Under the pieces are notes generated by a model. It ran no database searches, had not been told where the DNA came from, and was given only the letters and a program-made list of their open reading frames with translations. The position numbers and the translations under genes are program-made. Positions 20,155 through 28,884 of a stretch of DNA of 64,000 nucleotides are shown piece after piece; position 1 is the first letter of the stretch; each line of letters begins with the position of its first letter. Origin of the DNA: Sepioteuthis lessoniana (lineage: Eukaryota > Mollusca > Cephalopoda > Myopsida > Loliginidae); NCBI GenBank assembly GCA_963585895.1, contig OY757924.1, forward strand, positions 54,173,538-54,237,537. Direction: 5' to 3'.

Positions 20155-20352
20155 ATCAGTATCAATACTTAAGAAGAGTTTGTCTGTTCTTTATAGCTAG
20201 TTTGATGTAGGGCAACAAAATTTGGTATTTATTCGTAGTTTTTATCGTTAGAAAAGTTATTTCTCACAACAAAAGAGACCGATCTCAACAAAAGGGTCCT
20301 TTAACAATAATAAGCAGAGTGGTTGTAAGACGTAACTAATTTCAGAGGGTGC

Positions 20353-20592
20353 AAAGTTCCCCTGGCGTAATGACTAAGATGTTAGACTGCAGCCCCGAAG
20401 TAAGCGAATTCAAACACTAGACGAGCGATTACTTTCACTTTCGGAATAATACCCTTGGGAAAGTTTATGTCCCCCCCCCATTTATAAGTTAAATAGTATC
20501 ACTGGCATTCACCAAGGATGGTTTGGACATTTAATAACACATGAAGGTTGATATGCCATTAAAACAAAGCAACCAACCCAAATAAAGGAAAA
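20353..20592 (+). repeat. SINE-B copy
   Basis: Head TCCCCTGGCGTAATGACTAA, then TAATACCCTTGGGAAAG body, a C8 run, and tail hairpin ACATTTAATAACACATGAAG with GATATGCCATTAAAAC, ending AAGCAACCAACCC. Confidence 0.8.
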
Positions 20593-20805
20593 GATAACGA
20601 ATAATTCATGTCATTTGAACATTTGTCTTGGTTTTTGTATTTACAACACTTCGATCGCTGTATCCTCGGTCTTTTTCAGGGATTGACCTCACAATTTCAA
20701 AGCCATGGGTTCAACACCGAAATCCAAGTTCAACAGAAATGAAAGTAACATTCTAAGTGCAAAGTAACAAAGAAAACGAATTGACTAACATGAAGTGGGG
20801 GGGGG

Positions 20806-21003
20806 GTCCTTGTCACGTAGTGGTGAATGTACGGGACTACGACATCGTAGTAAGCGAGTTCGAATTCCAGTCACGCTATTACATTTACTTTCGGACTAAT
20901 ACCCTTGAAAAAGGCATGAACACTATCATGCCCTCAGCTATGGGGTAAATTGTACCATTATTGTTGTAGAATGTCTTTGGCATTAAATAAACCACGAAAT
21001 ACA
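20806..21003 (+). repeat. SINE-B copy, 3' truncated in tail
   Basis: Head TCCTTGTCACGTAGTGGTGA, B-box-like GCGAGTTCGAATTCCAG, body TAATACCCTTGAAAAAGGC, and the first half of the tail hairpin (GGCATTAAATAAACC). The second half is lost after CACGAAAT. Confidence 0.8.
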
Positions 21004-21771
21004 TTTAACTCATACATTAATAAAAAGTGTAAAAAGTTGCAATCCAAGTGCTGACTTTTGATCTTGCGTAGACAAGTACCTCAGCAAGTTTTAAGTTTAG
21101 TTGTGTAACGTCGAACCCAAGTCACTGGCATAATTTCCAGAGTAACACTCCCACTAATATTATTTCATTCTACATTTCATTGCTTCTTTGTATGTTTTTT
21201 TTCTATCTCTCTCGAAGCAATGAAATCTCAGCGAGAACTGAATGAATTTTTACACGATATTAGCAGTTTTAAAGAGATTTTTATTGAGTATTAAGGTTTT
21301 TGTTTTTTGTTCTGAAAATCTATATGGCAAATAATATTATAGGTTAAGTGACAACGTCGAGGTTTTTTTTTTCTCTTTTCTGCTTAAATCGTGTTTCACT
21401 TATGACTGGTTCTTGACGACAGAAACGCCGTTGGCCAAATCTTGGTTTATTGGCGCTAAAACCATCTTCTTAAAATCTAATCAAAACAGAATTTTTATAT
21501 GCAAAGAAAAAAATAAGACGATCCTTGCATTTTTATTTAAACAATGTTAAGTCCAACAGCAATGAGATTTTTTCCGATTTTAATTAAATTTCGACCATTT
21601 TTCAAATTTGTGAAATGACGGAAATTTGAGTATTGCCATTACAATATAATCGAAGATGCCATCATTAAAACCCAAATCAAATAGCTAAAAAGCAAGTACA
21701 ATATACAACCTCGGCCCAGTAAAAGCGGCTATGTTTAGTGTTTGAAATTTATAGGCAAATGTAACAACAAA
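21004..21771. other. Unassigned AT-rich DNA
   Basis: No recognised element and no plausible frame. Confidence 0.55.
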
Positions 21772-22210
21772 CCAGTCGGCTGGTGCTGTTGAATACACCG
21801 ACTGCAGAGGGGTAAGACTCCCCAACAAGTGTCCTGGATATGATATTAAACCATCTTATGACAAGGCTCCCGTCAGTATAGCTCTTGAGAATATGGAGTA
21901 CCACTTCTTTACCGTCGTTTCCAGTTCGAACTTGGCTCTGAGTGGTAGGATTTGAAAGGGTCCTATCTATGGGTCAAATAGAACTGTTTGGCATTTAAAC
22001 TGAGTGCAAACCAATGACTTGCTAAATCGAATTGCTAGAAATAGAACTGCTTATCCGTTTAACTGTGTGTAAGCAAATGTCTAATTAAATTGTTCGTGAT
22101 ACATAGCATTACTTGGAACCATTTAACTGTGTGTAAACGAATGAGTAATGTTAGATAGAATTATTAGTATTGAATAGCAAACTTGAAACTCTTTAACTAA
22201 ATAAGCAAAT
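21772..22210 (+). repeat. Family A retroelement, 3'-eroded copy
   Basis: The head ACCAGTCGGCTGGTGCTG keeps the terminal stem with a paired change (ACCAG/CTGGT instead of CCCAG/CTGGG). TGTCCTGGATATGATATTAA, GTCCTATCTATGGGTCAAAT and two GTGTGTAA-type internal units follow. The hairpin tail is missing. Confidence 0.82.
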
Positions 22211-22439
22211 ATAGATAATGAACAAATTTAAAAATCTGAGCTTTCTACTAAGTAAAAACTGTAGGTTACATTATTAATTGCAGTATTGCATTGATTTTGA
22301 TTGTGTTATAGTAACTGTGAAATAAGTGAATGTTTTCTTTTTACACGTAATGTATGATAGAACCACTTTGTTAAAAATAAGGCGTAATTCATTACATGAA
22401 GTCGTTCATTACTCGGTTATGTACAATAATTTTCAAAGA

Positions 22440-22975
22440 TCATAAGGAAAATTCTAAGATATGAATGGGTGGAACAATGATCTGCTGGGAATTGTGCAAA
22501 CAACTGGGATTGGAAATCAATAATATATCACCAAATCAGAGGCTATCCAAGAGAAAAAGCCAAAGTGTAGTTCAAAGGTACTTGAATACAAAGGAATGAA
22601 ATACTTTAGGCCAGGAGGCCATATTTTGTCATCTTCAAAAAATAGAAGATCTGTTTGAGAGTGGATTCCGTTCATTCAGCCGGCAACAAATTAAAATTAA
22701 AAAGGAGTGAAAAGGCTTAAAAATATTTGCTCATTGCCCAAGAACTTAAGAAGCAAATATGAAGTGAACAGTTATACCCATAATTATCAGAAAGCTTCAA
22801 AAGTCCCGAAGTATGCAAAAAGAGGATAAGAAAATGGAAATATGACAACGATAAAACTGAAAATTGATCCCATCCTGAAGACCCCAGATACGCTCTGGGT
22901 AAAAAAAAAAAATACTGATCATGAAAATAATGCAAAATACTTAGGATGGTAGACTTACTGTCACTTGGGGTCACC
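22440..22975 (+). pseudogene. Degenerate RLE-type LINE C-terminal fragment
   Basis: Broken plus-strand translation contains MICWELCKQLG and, about 240 nt on, KKYLLIAQELKKQI followed by a VIPIII-like stretch. These match in order the IHWEMCRKF and KYLDLARELKKLWN...IPIVIG segments of the copies at 48-52 kb. Many stops; identification rests on short motifs. Confidence 0.4.
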
Positions 22976-23141
22976 GATGTTCATAGGATGAAAACTTAAG
23001 AGATATGCATCAAATAGTCCGTATGATGAAAGGCCCCATCACTGAGGCTAAGAATACGCTGTCTGCTTCCTCAGCAAAAACGTGGCGTCCTGGGTCTGTG
23101 ACTATACTGCATCCGGTGGTGAGGTTCCAGTTCTGGGTAAC

Positions 23142-23174
<33 letters not shown>

Positions 23175-23192
23175 ACATGGTAGTGTCAGTGA

Positions 23193-23528
23193 CCCTGGGT
23201 TTCATGTCAAAAGCAGACCAGGGCCCAAGCAGTAGCAGCAGCAGAACTACCGATAGCGGCAGCAGCAGCAGTTGCAGCAGCAACAACAACAACAAGAACA
23301 CCAGCAGAGGCAACAGCAACAAAAACAGTAACAGCAGCAACAACAACAACAACAAGAGCAACAGTAACCAAAACAACAGAAACAGCAACAACAACAACAA
23401 CAGAACAACAGACAGCAGCAGCAGCAAAAAACCCCAAAAAAACAGCAACCCCCAAGAAACCAGCAACTCCCAAGACACCAACAGCTCCATCACCAAAAAA
23501 GGGGAAAAAAACAAAAACGTATGAGGAA
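23193..23528 (+). other. Open frame upstream of ORF1 ATG, trinucleotide-rich
   Basis: The ORF1 frame is open from the stop at 23190-23192 with no ATG, GTG, TTG or CTG start codon before 23529. It reads Ala/Thr runs from (GCA/ACA)n, then a Lys-Pro-Thr-Ala stretch (NPKKTATPKKPATPKT, SPKKGKKTKTYEEM) that flows into ORF1. A second frame with ATGs at 23177 and 23207 reads Ser/Asn runs and stops at 23524. The real N-terminus could lie in that frame, with a frameshift inside the CAA/CAG tract, or ORF1 could start at 23529. Confidence 0.6.
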
Positions 23529-24440
23529 ATGGAGACATCCACGAACCTCAAGAGGAGAAGGGACAGTGGGGAGGGGGCGGCCAAGAAATTATGCCCAGAA
23601 AAAACCCCTCCTGAGGCAGGCCCCTCCTCTCAACCATCACCACCAGTACCTTCACCACTACCTCCATTACCCTCACCAACATTTCCACCCCCAAAGATCA
23701 CATTGCCATCTCCTCCCCAACAAATGGCCCCCCTTTCACCTCAGCAAGAACTCTTCCTTAAAAAACTGCACCGCCCCTATAAAATCCCCCTCCCCAGATC
23801 TCAATCTGCCGAAAGGGCACAACCCTCGGGCCTAGCCCGAACTCCATCCCTCCCCTCACTTAGCCCTACTGATTTTTCCTCGCAGGAACTATTCCCAGCG
23901 ATGATCTCCCCAAAGACAAAACCACAAACTGAAAAAAGGAAACACACACAAGAACTCACAATTGGACAAATGCAGCGGGCGGCGGCTTTGTGCTCTGCGG
24001 AGCTGGAGGCAGTTGGGGACTTCCAGCTCCGGAAGGCACTAAAGCCGTTGGCCAGGCTGGAAAAAATCAATGACTTGAAAATCTCAAATCCCGCGAACTT
24101 TAGGAGTGCAGCCATGGTGACCACTTTTGTCCGGTCAGCTGGCGACCGTACTAAGGGCGTATGGAAGTACCTGAGTACGGTCTGTCAGACTGATACGGGC
24201 ATAAAGCTGGCGGAGTTGGAGCACTCCTCCCTCAAAAAATGTATTACATATTGCGCAGGGAGGGTCCCAATTTTGGTTCACCCATCTCTTTATAGGGCCC
24301 TAAAGCTGAAGTTCCCGATAGATGTCGGCGGAATCACCAGGGACAACCGAGTGACGACTGAACTTGGTACCGGTTCCCTGCGTCAGGCTGTCGGCATCCT
24401 CACGCCCAAGGATTTCCGGCCCGTAGTCGACGATGAGTAA
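23529..24440 (+). CDS. LINE ORF1 protein, non-canonical
   Basis: 303 residues from the first in-frame ATG. Residues 1-22 are basic (KRRRD, AAKK). Residues 25-140 are Pro/Ser-rich and probably disordered (PPVPSPLPPLPSP). Residues 145-303 look folded, with a helical segment AAALCSAELEAVGDFQLRKA and the end LTPKDFRPVVDDE. In this position LINE ORF1 proteins normally bind RNA and act as chaperones, often through CCHC knuckles, an RRM or a coiled coil; none of these is visible. Cysteines at 219, 238 and 242 with His 251 do not form a known knuckle. The role in RNP formation is inferred from position only. ORF2 follows after 14 nt in another frame. Confidence 0.8.
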   Translation: METSTNLKRRRDSGEGAAKKLCPEKTPPEAGPSSQPSPPVPSPLPPLPSPTFPPPKITLPSPPQQMAPLSPQQELFLKKLHRPYKIPLPRSQSAERAQPSGLARTPSLPSLSPTDFSSQELFPAMISPKTKPQTEKRKHTQELTIGQMQRAAALCSAELEAVGDFQLRKALKPLARLEKINDLKISNPANFRSAAMVTTFVRSAGDRTKGVWKYLSTVCQTDTGIKLAELEHSSLKKCITYCAGRVPILVHPSLYRALKLKFPIDVGGITRDNRVTTELGTGSLRQAVGILTPKDFRPVVDDE

Positions 24441-24454
24441 GGTAAGTCGGATTG

Positions 24455-27400
24455 ATGGCTTTAAACATTGCCAGTTTGAATGTGAGGGGACTGAGGGATT
24501 CAAGCAAGTGTGCGCGCTTGCTTGGTGAACTCAAGAAGCTCTGCGTAGATGTTGCTGCAGTGCAGGAGACCCACTTCACTTGCGAGGCTGACTGTCGGGT
24601 GCTGAAGAACGACTTTAACGTTTTCTCAGCATACGGCAGCAACTTCAGCGCTGGGGTCTCCTTGCTAGTTGGACGCAGCCTTGATGCTGATGTTGACGTT
24701 GTTTTTGCAGGTGACGGGGGCCGGCTGGTTGTGGCCGATGTTGCCGTGAAAAGTTTCAAGTTTCGTCTGGTTGCGGTTTATGCGCCCAATATCGTTGCGG
24801 AGAGGGTTTCCTTTTTTCGTCGGTTGGCGCCGTTCCTGGACGATACGAAGCGGCTAGTCTTAATGGGTGATTGGAATGCGATCCTTGATCCCAAGATAGA
24901 TAAGGTCGGGCGGGGAGCTAGTAGTGCGGGAAGGTGTGATAGCAGCCTTGCCGGCCTCATGACTCGTCATGATCTGGTCGACAGGTTTCGTTTTGATCAC
25001 CCAGGGCGGGAGATGTGGACGTGGTTAGAAAGCTCGCCCTCTGCCAAAGTGGGTACCTACTTGGACAGAGTGTTAGTTAGAAGAGCTGACATCGATTTTG
25101 TTAGTTGTCCCACGTTCCACTTGATAGCGTGGACTGACCATAAACTTGTTAGCGTCAGTCTACGGTTAGCTGATAGGCCTAGGCTGGCCGGCTACTGGAA
25201 GTTCAATACCTCCTTACTGGAGATACGGGACTTCCGGGACCGGCTGGAATCCCTAATTCAGCGGGCGTTAGTGGGGGCGGTTACCGGGAATAGGTGGTGG
25301 GGATCTCTTAAGCATAGGATTAGAGATTTCGCTACCAAGTACGGTCAACAGCTCAATTTAGATAGGGCCAAGGAAGCGAAATCTATAGAAGATAGACTTT
25401 CCCGGGCGGTGGCTGGGGGGGACTCCCTAAACGTAGAGCTAGCTAGGGGGGACCTTGAGCGCGAGAGTAGCGAGCGCTACAAGGGCTACGTAGTTAGATC
25501 TAGGTTAAAGAGAGTTCTCAACGAAGCTGTGAAGACGAACGCGACTGCGCGTGAAGAAGAAGTGCGAAGGTTCCCCGATCGGTACATCGCTTCTGTCAAG
25601 GCCCCGGACGGGCGACTGCTGCGTTCGAGTCGTGAGATACGTGATGCCTTTCGGGCGCACTTTCGGGGTCGCTTTGCCCGCTGCACTGATCTCCCGATCC
25701 GGGAGTTTCGTAGCTATCTTGCCGACTTCCCCCGCCTTGGGGCGGCTGAAGCGGCTGGCTGCGAGGGTGTGGTTACTGAATGCGAAGTCCGTGACGCGTT
25801 GAAGCAAGTCGGCCTCAACAAGTCGCCGGGACTGGATGGTTTGCCCTACGAAGTGTACTTGAGGATGTCGCACATGTTTGTGCCTATTCTGACGGATATG
25901 TTCAACCATTGGTTCGCCCAGGGAGCCATCCCTGGTAGCGTTACCAAGGGCGTGATCACATTGCTGAAGAAAGGTGGCAGACATGTTTGGGAGGGTTTAG
26001 ATGATTACAGGCCCATAACTCTGCTTAACACAGAGTTAAAGATTTTGGCCCGGGTCTTGGCGAATCGTTTACAGCGTGTCATCAGTGATCTGATCGGCCC
26101 TGAACAGACCTTTGCTGTGAAGGGAAGATCAATCCAGGACAATCTGCACTTGATTCGCGAGGTCCTAGAGGGGATAGAAGACGACACAGAAGCCGCGCTG
26201 ATCAGTTTAGATCAGTCCAAGGCCTTCGATAGGGTTGACCATCGGTTCTTGGCGTCTGTTTTGGAGACTGCCGGATTCAAACCGGAGTTCCGCAGATGGA
26301 TTAGCATGATGTACCACAACCCTCAGGCAGTGGTGCAGGTGAACGGAAGGCGTTCGGAGGTATTCGCGATCGAGCGTTCGGTGCGGCAGGGCTGCCCGTT
26401 GTCTCCTCTCCTCTATGTCCTCGCGTTGGAGCCCCTCCTGCGCAGGCTTAGGGATGAGGGGACAAGTCCGGCCCTGCGTGGTATACCTTTTGTTAGCAGC
26501 CTGGCGGCAAGGGTTTCCGCGTTCGCTGATGATATCACAGTGTTTGTATCCCGCCGTCTGGATATAAAGGCTGTGAAGAAGGCGGTTAGCGAGTACGAGC
26601 GGATTGCAGGGGCCAAGGTCAACTTTGACAAAAGCGAAGGTTTGCGGCTTGGTGCTTGGAGGGGTAGCGATACTCTTCCGGGGCCCTTCCGCTGGAGTGA
26701 CGGACCCGTCCGCATCCTCGGGGTGTGGTTCGGGCCCGACCTCCAACTGGAGCGAAATTGGTCGGAAGTACAAGCTAAGGTGAATGCTCAGGTGGCCACC
26801 TGGCTTTCAAGGAGGTTGTCCTTAAAGGGTAGGGCGGAGGCGTGCGCCGTGTACGTCTTCCCCCTGATTCTTTACCGATTGGCTGTACTTCCTCTGCCTA
26901 AGGCACGTCGGTTGGCACTGCAACAATCCCTTTCCAGATTGCTCTGGGGAGGTGCAAGGCCGATGGTCCGTAGGCAGGTCTGTATCCAACGTACGCGCAA
27001 CGGGGGTCTAGGTATGCCTGATCTGGAGAGCCACTGGCTTGCTGAAAGACTTGCATACTTGGGCAGAGTCTTGACGGGGACTGCAGTGTGGAGACTGAAG
27101 GCGAGTCGGACTTTTCCTCGCTTAAAGTCAGACCCAAAGGCTGAAGGTCGACGTAGGCCTTTGGGAGAAACACTGTTTGTCCGCGAGTGCCGAACGGCCC
27201 TTCGTAACCTTCTTGGGTCCAGTGACCTTTCATGGCCTCGAAAAGAACTATATCGGGAGCTAGTGGAGGGTTCCGCTTCTGATCCTCTCAGCGAGCGGCA
27301 CGGCTGGACGACGGAGGAGATTCGCTCTCATTGGAATTGGGCGCCAGGATCGAGCTTCTTGAACAACTCCGAGTTCTCGCTCACCTGGCGACTTGCGCGA

Positions 27401-27823
27401 AATGCGTTACCCCTTGCCGGCTTGAGCTACAGGGCGGGCCTGGCAGACATGCCCGATTGCACTCGCTGCGGCAGTGGCTTGGAAGAAACGGCTGAGCACG
27501 CCTTCTACTACTGCGAGCGAGTCCGTCCGTTTTGGGATCACGTCGGCGAGTGGACGGCCCGCATCGAGCCCAAACAGCTCGTGCTGCTCGACGTTGGTTA
27601 CGTCGTGGACAACGTTCTTCCTCCGTTTCAGGGTGAGAAGCGTGTGGTGTTTCTCGCGATCCTGGCTGTAGCTAGAATGGTGGTGTGGACGACGCGAAAC
27701 AAGGGATTTTATGACGATGCAAACTTTTCTCATCGTGATCTGGTTTTGTTCTTTCGGCATCTGCTGAGGGTCAAAATCAGATGCGATAGAAAATGCTTGG
27801 ATCGCATAAAACTTATCGCATAA
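24455..27823 (+). CDS. LINE ORF2: endonuclease-reverse transcriptase, intact
   Basis: 1122 residues. The ATG at 24455 is preferred; a TTG just before it is only an alternative start, and a stop in this frame lies at 24443. The protein would nick target DNA and reverse-transcribe the element's RNA. Residues 1-240 are an APE-type endonuclease: SLNVRG (Asn 9), QETH (Glu 38), MGDWNAI (Asp 139, Asn 141), YLDRVL (Asp 204), WTDHKLVSV (Asp 228, His 229; the usual SDH is TDH here). Residues about 445-760 are the RT: LNKSPGLDGLPYEVY, DDYRPITLLNTELKIL, ISLDQSKAFDRVDH (Asp 586), RQGCPLSPLLYVLALEP, SAFADDITVFV (Asp 692, 693), ILGVWFG. A C-terminal CCHC of spacing C-X2-C-X9-H-X4-C lies at 1002-1020. The frame has no stop or frameshift and length is usual for the clade. 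Confidence 0.95.
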   Translation: MALNIASLNVRGLRDSSKCARLLGELKKLCVDVAAVQETHFTCEADCRVLKNDFNVFSAYGSNFSAGVSLLVGRSLDADVDVVFAGDGGRLVVADVAVKSFKFRLVAVYAPNIVAERVSFFRRLAPFLDDTKRLVLMGDWNAILDPKIDKVGRGASSAGRCDSSLAGLMTRHDLVDRFRFDHPGREMWTWLESSPSAKVGTYLDRVLVRRADIDFVSCPTFHLIAWTDHKLVSVSLRLADRPRLAGYWKFNTSLLEIRDFRDRLESLIQRALVGAVTGNRWWGSLKHRIRDFATKYGQQLNLDRAKEAKSIEDRLSRAVAGGDSLNVELARGDLERESSERYKGYVVRSRLKRVLNEAVKTNATAREEEVRRFPDRYIASVKAPDGRLLRSSREIRDAFRAHFRGRFARCTDLPIREFRSYLADFPRLGAAEAAGCEGVVTECEVRDALKQVGLNKSPGLDGLPYEVYLRMSHMFVPILTDMFNHWFAQGAIPGSVTKGVITLLKKGGRHVWEGLDDYRPITLLNTELKILARVLANRLQRVISDLIGPEQTFAVKGRSIQDNLHLIREVLEGIEDDTEAALISLDQSKAFDRVDHRFLASVLETAGFKPEFRRWISMMYHNPQAVVQVNGRRSEVFAIERSVRQGCPLSPLLYVLALEPLLRRLRDEGTSPALRGIPFVSSLAARVSAFADDITVFVSRRLDIKAVKKAVSEYERIAGAKVNFDKSEGLRLGAWRGSDTLPGPFRWSDGPVRILGVWFGPDLQLERNWSEVQAKVNAQVATWLSRRLSLKGRAEACAVYVFPLILYRLAVLPLPKARRLALQQSLSRLLWGGARPMVRRQVCIQRTRNGGLGMPDLESHWLAERLAYLGRVLTGTAVWRLKASRTFPRLKSDPKAEGRRRPLGETLFVRECRTALRNLLGSSDLSWPRKELYRELVEGSASDPLSERHGWTTEEIRSHWNWAPGSSFLNNSEFSLTWRLARNALPLAGLSYRAGLADMPDCTRCGSGLEETAEHAFYYCERVRPFWDHVGEWTARIEPKQLVLLDVGYVVDNVLPPFQGEKRVVFLAILAVARMVVWTTRNKGFYDDANFSHRDLVLFFRHLLRVKIRCDRKCLDRIKLIA

Positions 27824-28220
27824 ACTTATGCAGAAGAGGGAAGAGTTCGACAAATCAATAGATTTTCAATTATTGAATTATATCATTTACTTAGTAAAAA
27901 AAAAAATCAAAAATTAAATTTTGTACTTTCTCTTATTATAAACATATTAAAGTGCATGCGTGATTTTAATGCCAAACGACATCAGTTTTCTGAGTTATGA
28001 GTCGACACGTATATATCAAAACAGATATGACTCCTCTTATATATATATTGTTTGTCCACCAAGTGAAAAAAAACTCTTCAAATTAATCGGTCCGCAAATG
28101 AATCTGAATTTTGTAATTTAGATTTTTACTTTATTTGGGCTTCTGAGGAGGACCATGAAGTGTGAAACACGTATTGAGCACAGACATGAATAAAAACCAA
28201 ATTCAGATTAGTTTGCGGAC
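27824..28220. other. LINE 3' UTR, poly(A) and unassigned flank
   Basis: The LINE 3' UTR runs to the A11 at 27896. Beyond it, GGTCCGCAAATGAATCTGAA (28089 on) is matched inversely by TTCAGATTAGTTTGCGGACC at about 28202-28221, a roughly 23-bp inverted repeat with 90-bp spacing. No gene is present. Confidence 0.6.
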
Positions 28221-28221
28221 C

Positions 28222-28480
28222 TCACGAAAACTATACAAGTTAGACGAAGCAGATACGCAGGACACCGCTGGAGAAGCAAGGACGAACTCCTCAGTGATAT
28301 ACTATGGACCCCGCATATGGCCAAGCAAAAGCAGGACGACCAGCTCGAACATACATACAGTAGCTATGTGAGGATGTAGCCCAGAAGAACTGCCAAAAGC
28401 GATGAATGATAGGGTGAAGTGGCGAGAAAGGGTCAGGGATATCCGTGCTAGCGGCACGATATGATGATATATATATATAT
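28222..28480 (+). pseudogene. RTE-type LINE, 3' terminal fragment
   Basis: Plus-strand matches to RTE C-terminal coding sequence: TATACAAGTTAGACGAAGCA, ACACCGCTGGAGAAGCAAGG, AAGCAGGACGACCAGCTCGA, then GGTCAGGGATATCCGTGCTA and GCGGCACGATATGATGAT. The frame is disrupted (a TAG replaces a Gln codon near 28348). Confidence 0.8.
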
Positions 28481-28835
28481 ATAGGTACGGCAGAAATACA
28501 GCTTATATGTTAAACTGTCACCTCCGTGGTGCTAGTAAACTTAGGCAAGTGGAAATGAATTTTCAAGAAAAATTTCTAACCATAACAGTATCGATTTTCT
28601 ATCTGTAACAGCATGATTTCAACGTCGCATGAAATAAGCGCGAAAAGCTGTTATCAATCACATTTACCAGTCTTTAAAAACGTTTCAACAGAAAATGAAA
28701 TGTGTGTGCACCGATCCAAAATATCGTAACTGATCATATTTAAAAAGATCAAATTGTAAGACATTATCTAGATAGATACCTTTACCTCTTTCGCCACACA
28801 AGTTGCAGTTTAAAATCTGAAGTAATTCCGCCGCA

Positions 28836-28837
28836 CG

Positions 28838-28881
<44 letters not shown>
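28836..28881. repeat. (TA)n, target of the Tc1 insertion
   Basis: About 44 bp of TA repeats directly before the left end of the Tc1-like element. The right flank also begins TATA. Confidence 0.9.

Positions 28882-28882
<1 letters not shown>

Positions 28883-28884
<2 letters not shown>

Larger units (their letters stand above)
23177..27906 (+). mobile_element. Tx1-like (L1 superfamily) LINE, coding-intact
   Basis: An autonomous non-LTR retrotransposon with ORF1 (23529-24440), ORF2 (24455-27823), a roughly 70-bp 3' UTR and a poly(A) of 11 at 27896-27906. The coding part is GC-rich, in sharp contrast to the AT-rich flanks, which suggests recent arrival or strong compositional bias of the family. 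The 5' boundary is uncertain: a (TA)n ends at 23174 and GC-richer sequence also exists at 23020-23140, so the element may start earlier. I could not find a convincing TSD. The Tx1-like assignment rests on the endonuclease/RT linker (YWKFNTSLL, then RWWGSLKHRIRDF) and the C-terminal layout. L1-like sister groups remain possible. Confidence 0.85.

Noticed and set aside
23071-23584. Long minus-strand frames rich in Leu, Val and Ala
   Set aside because: They are the reverse reading of the CAA/CAG tract of the LINE 5' region and have no domain or composition expected of a protein.
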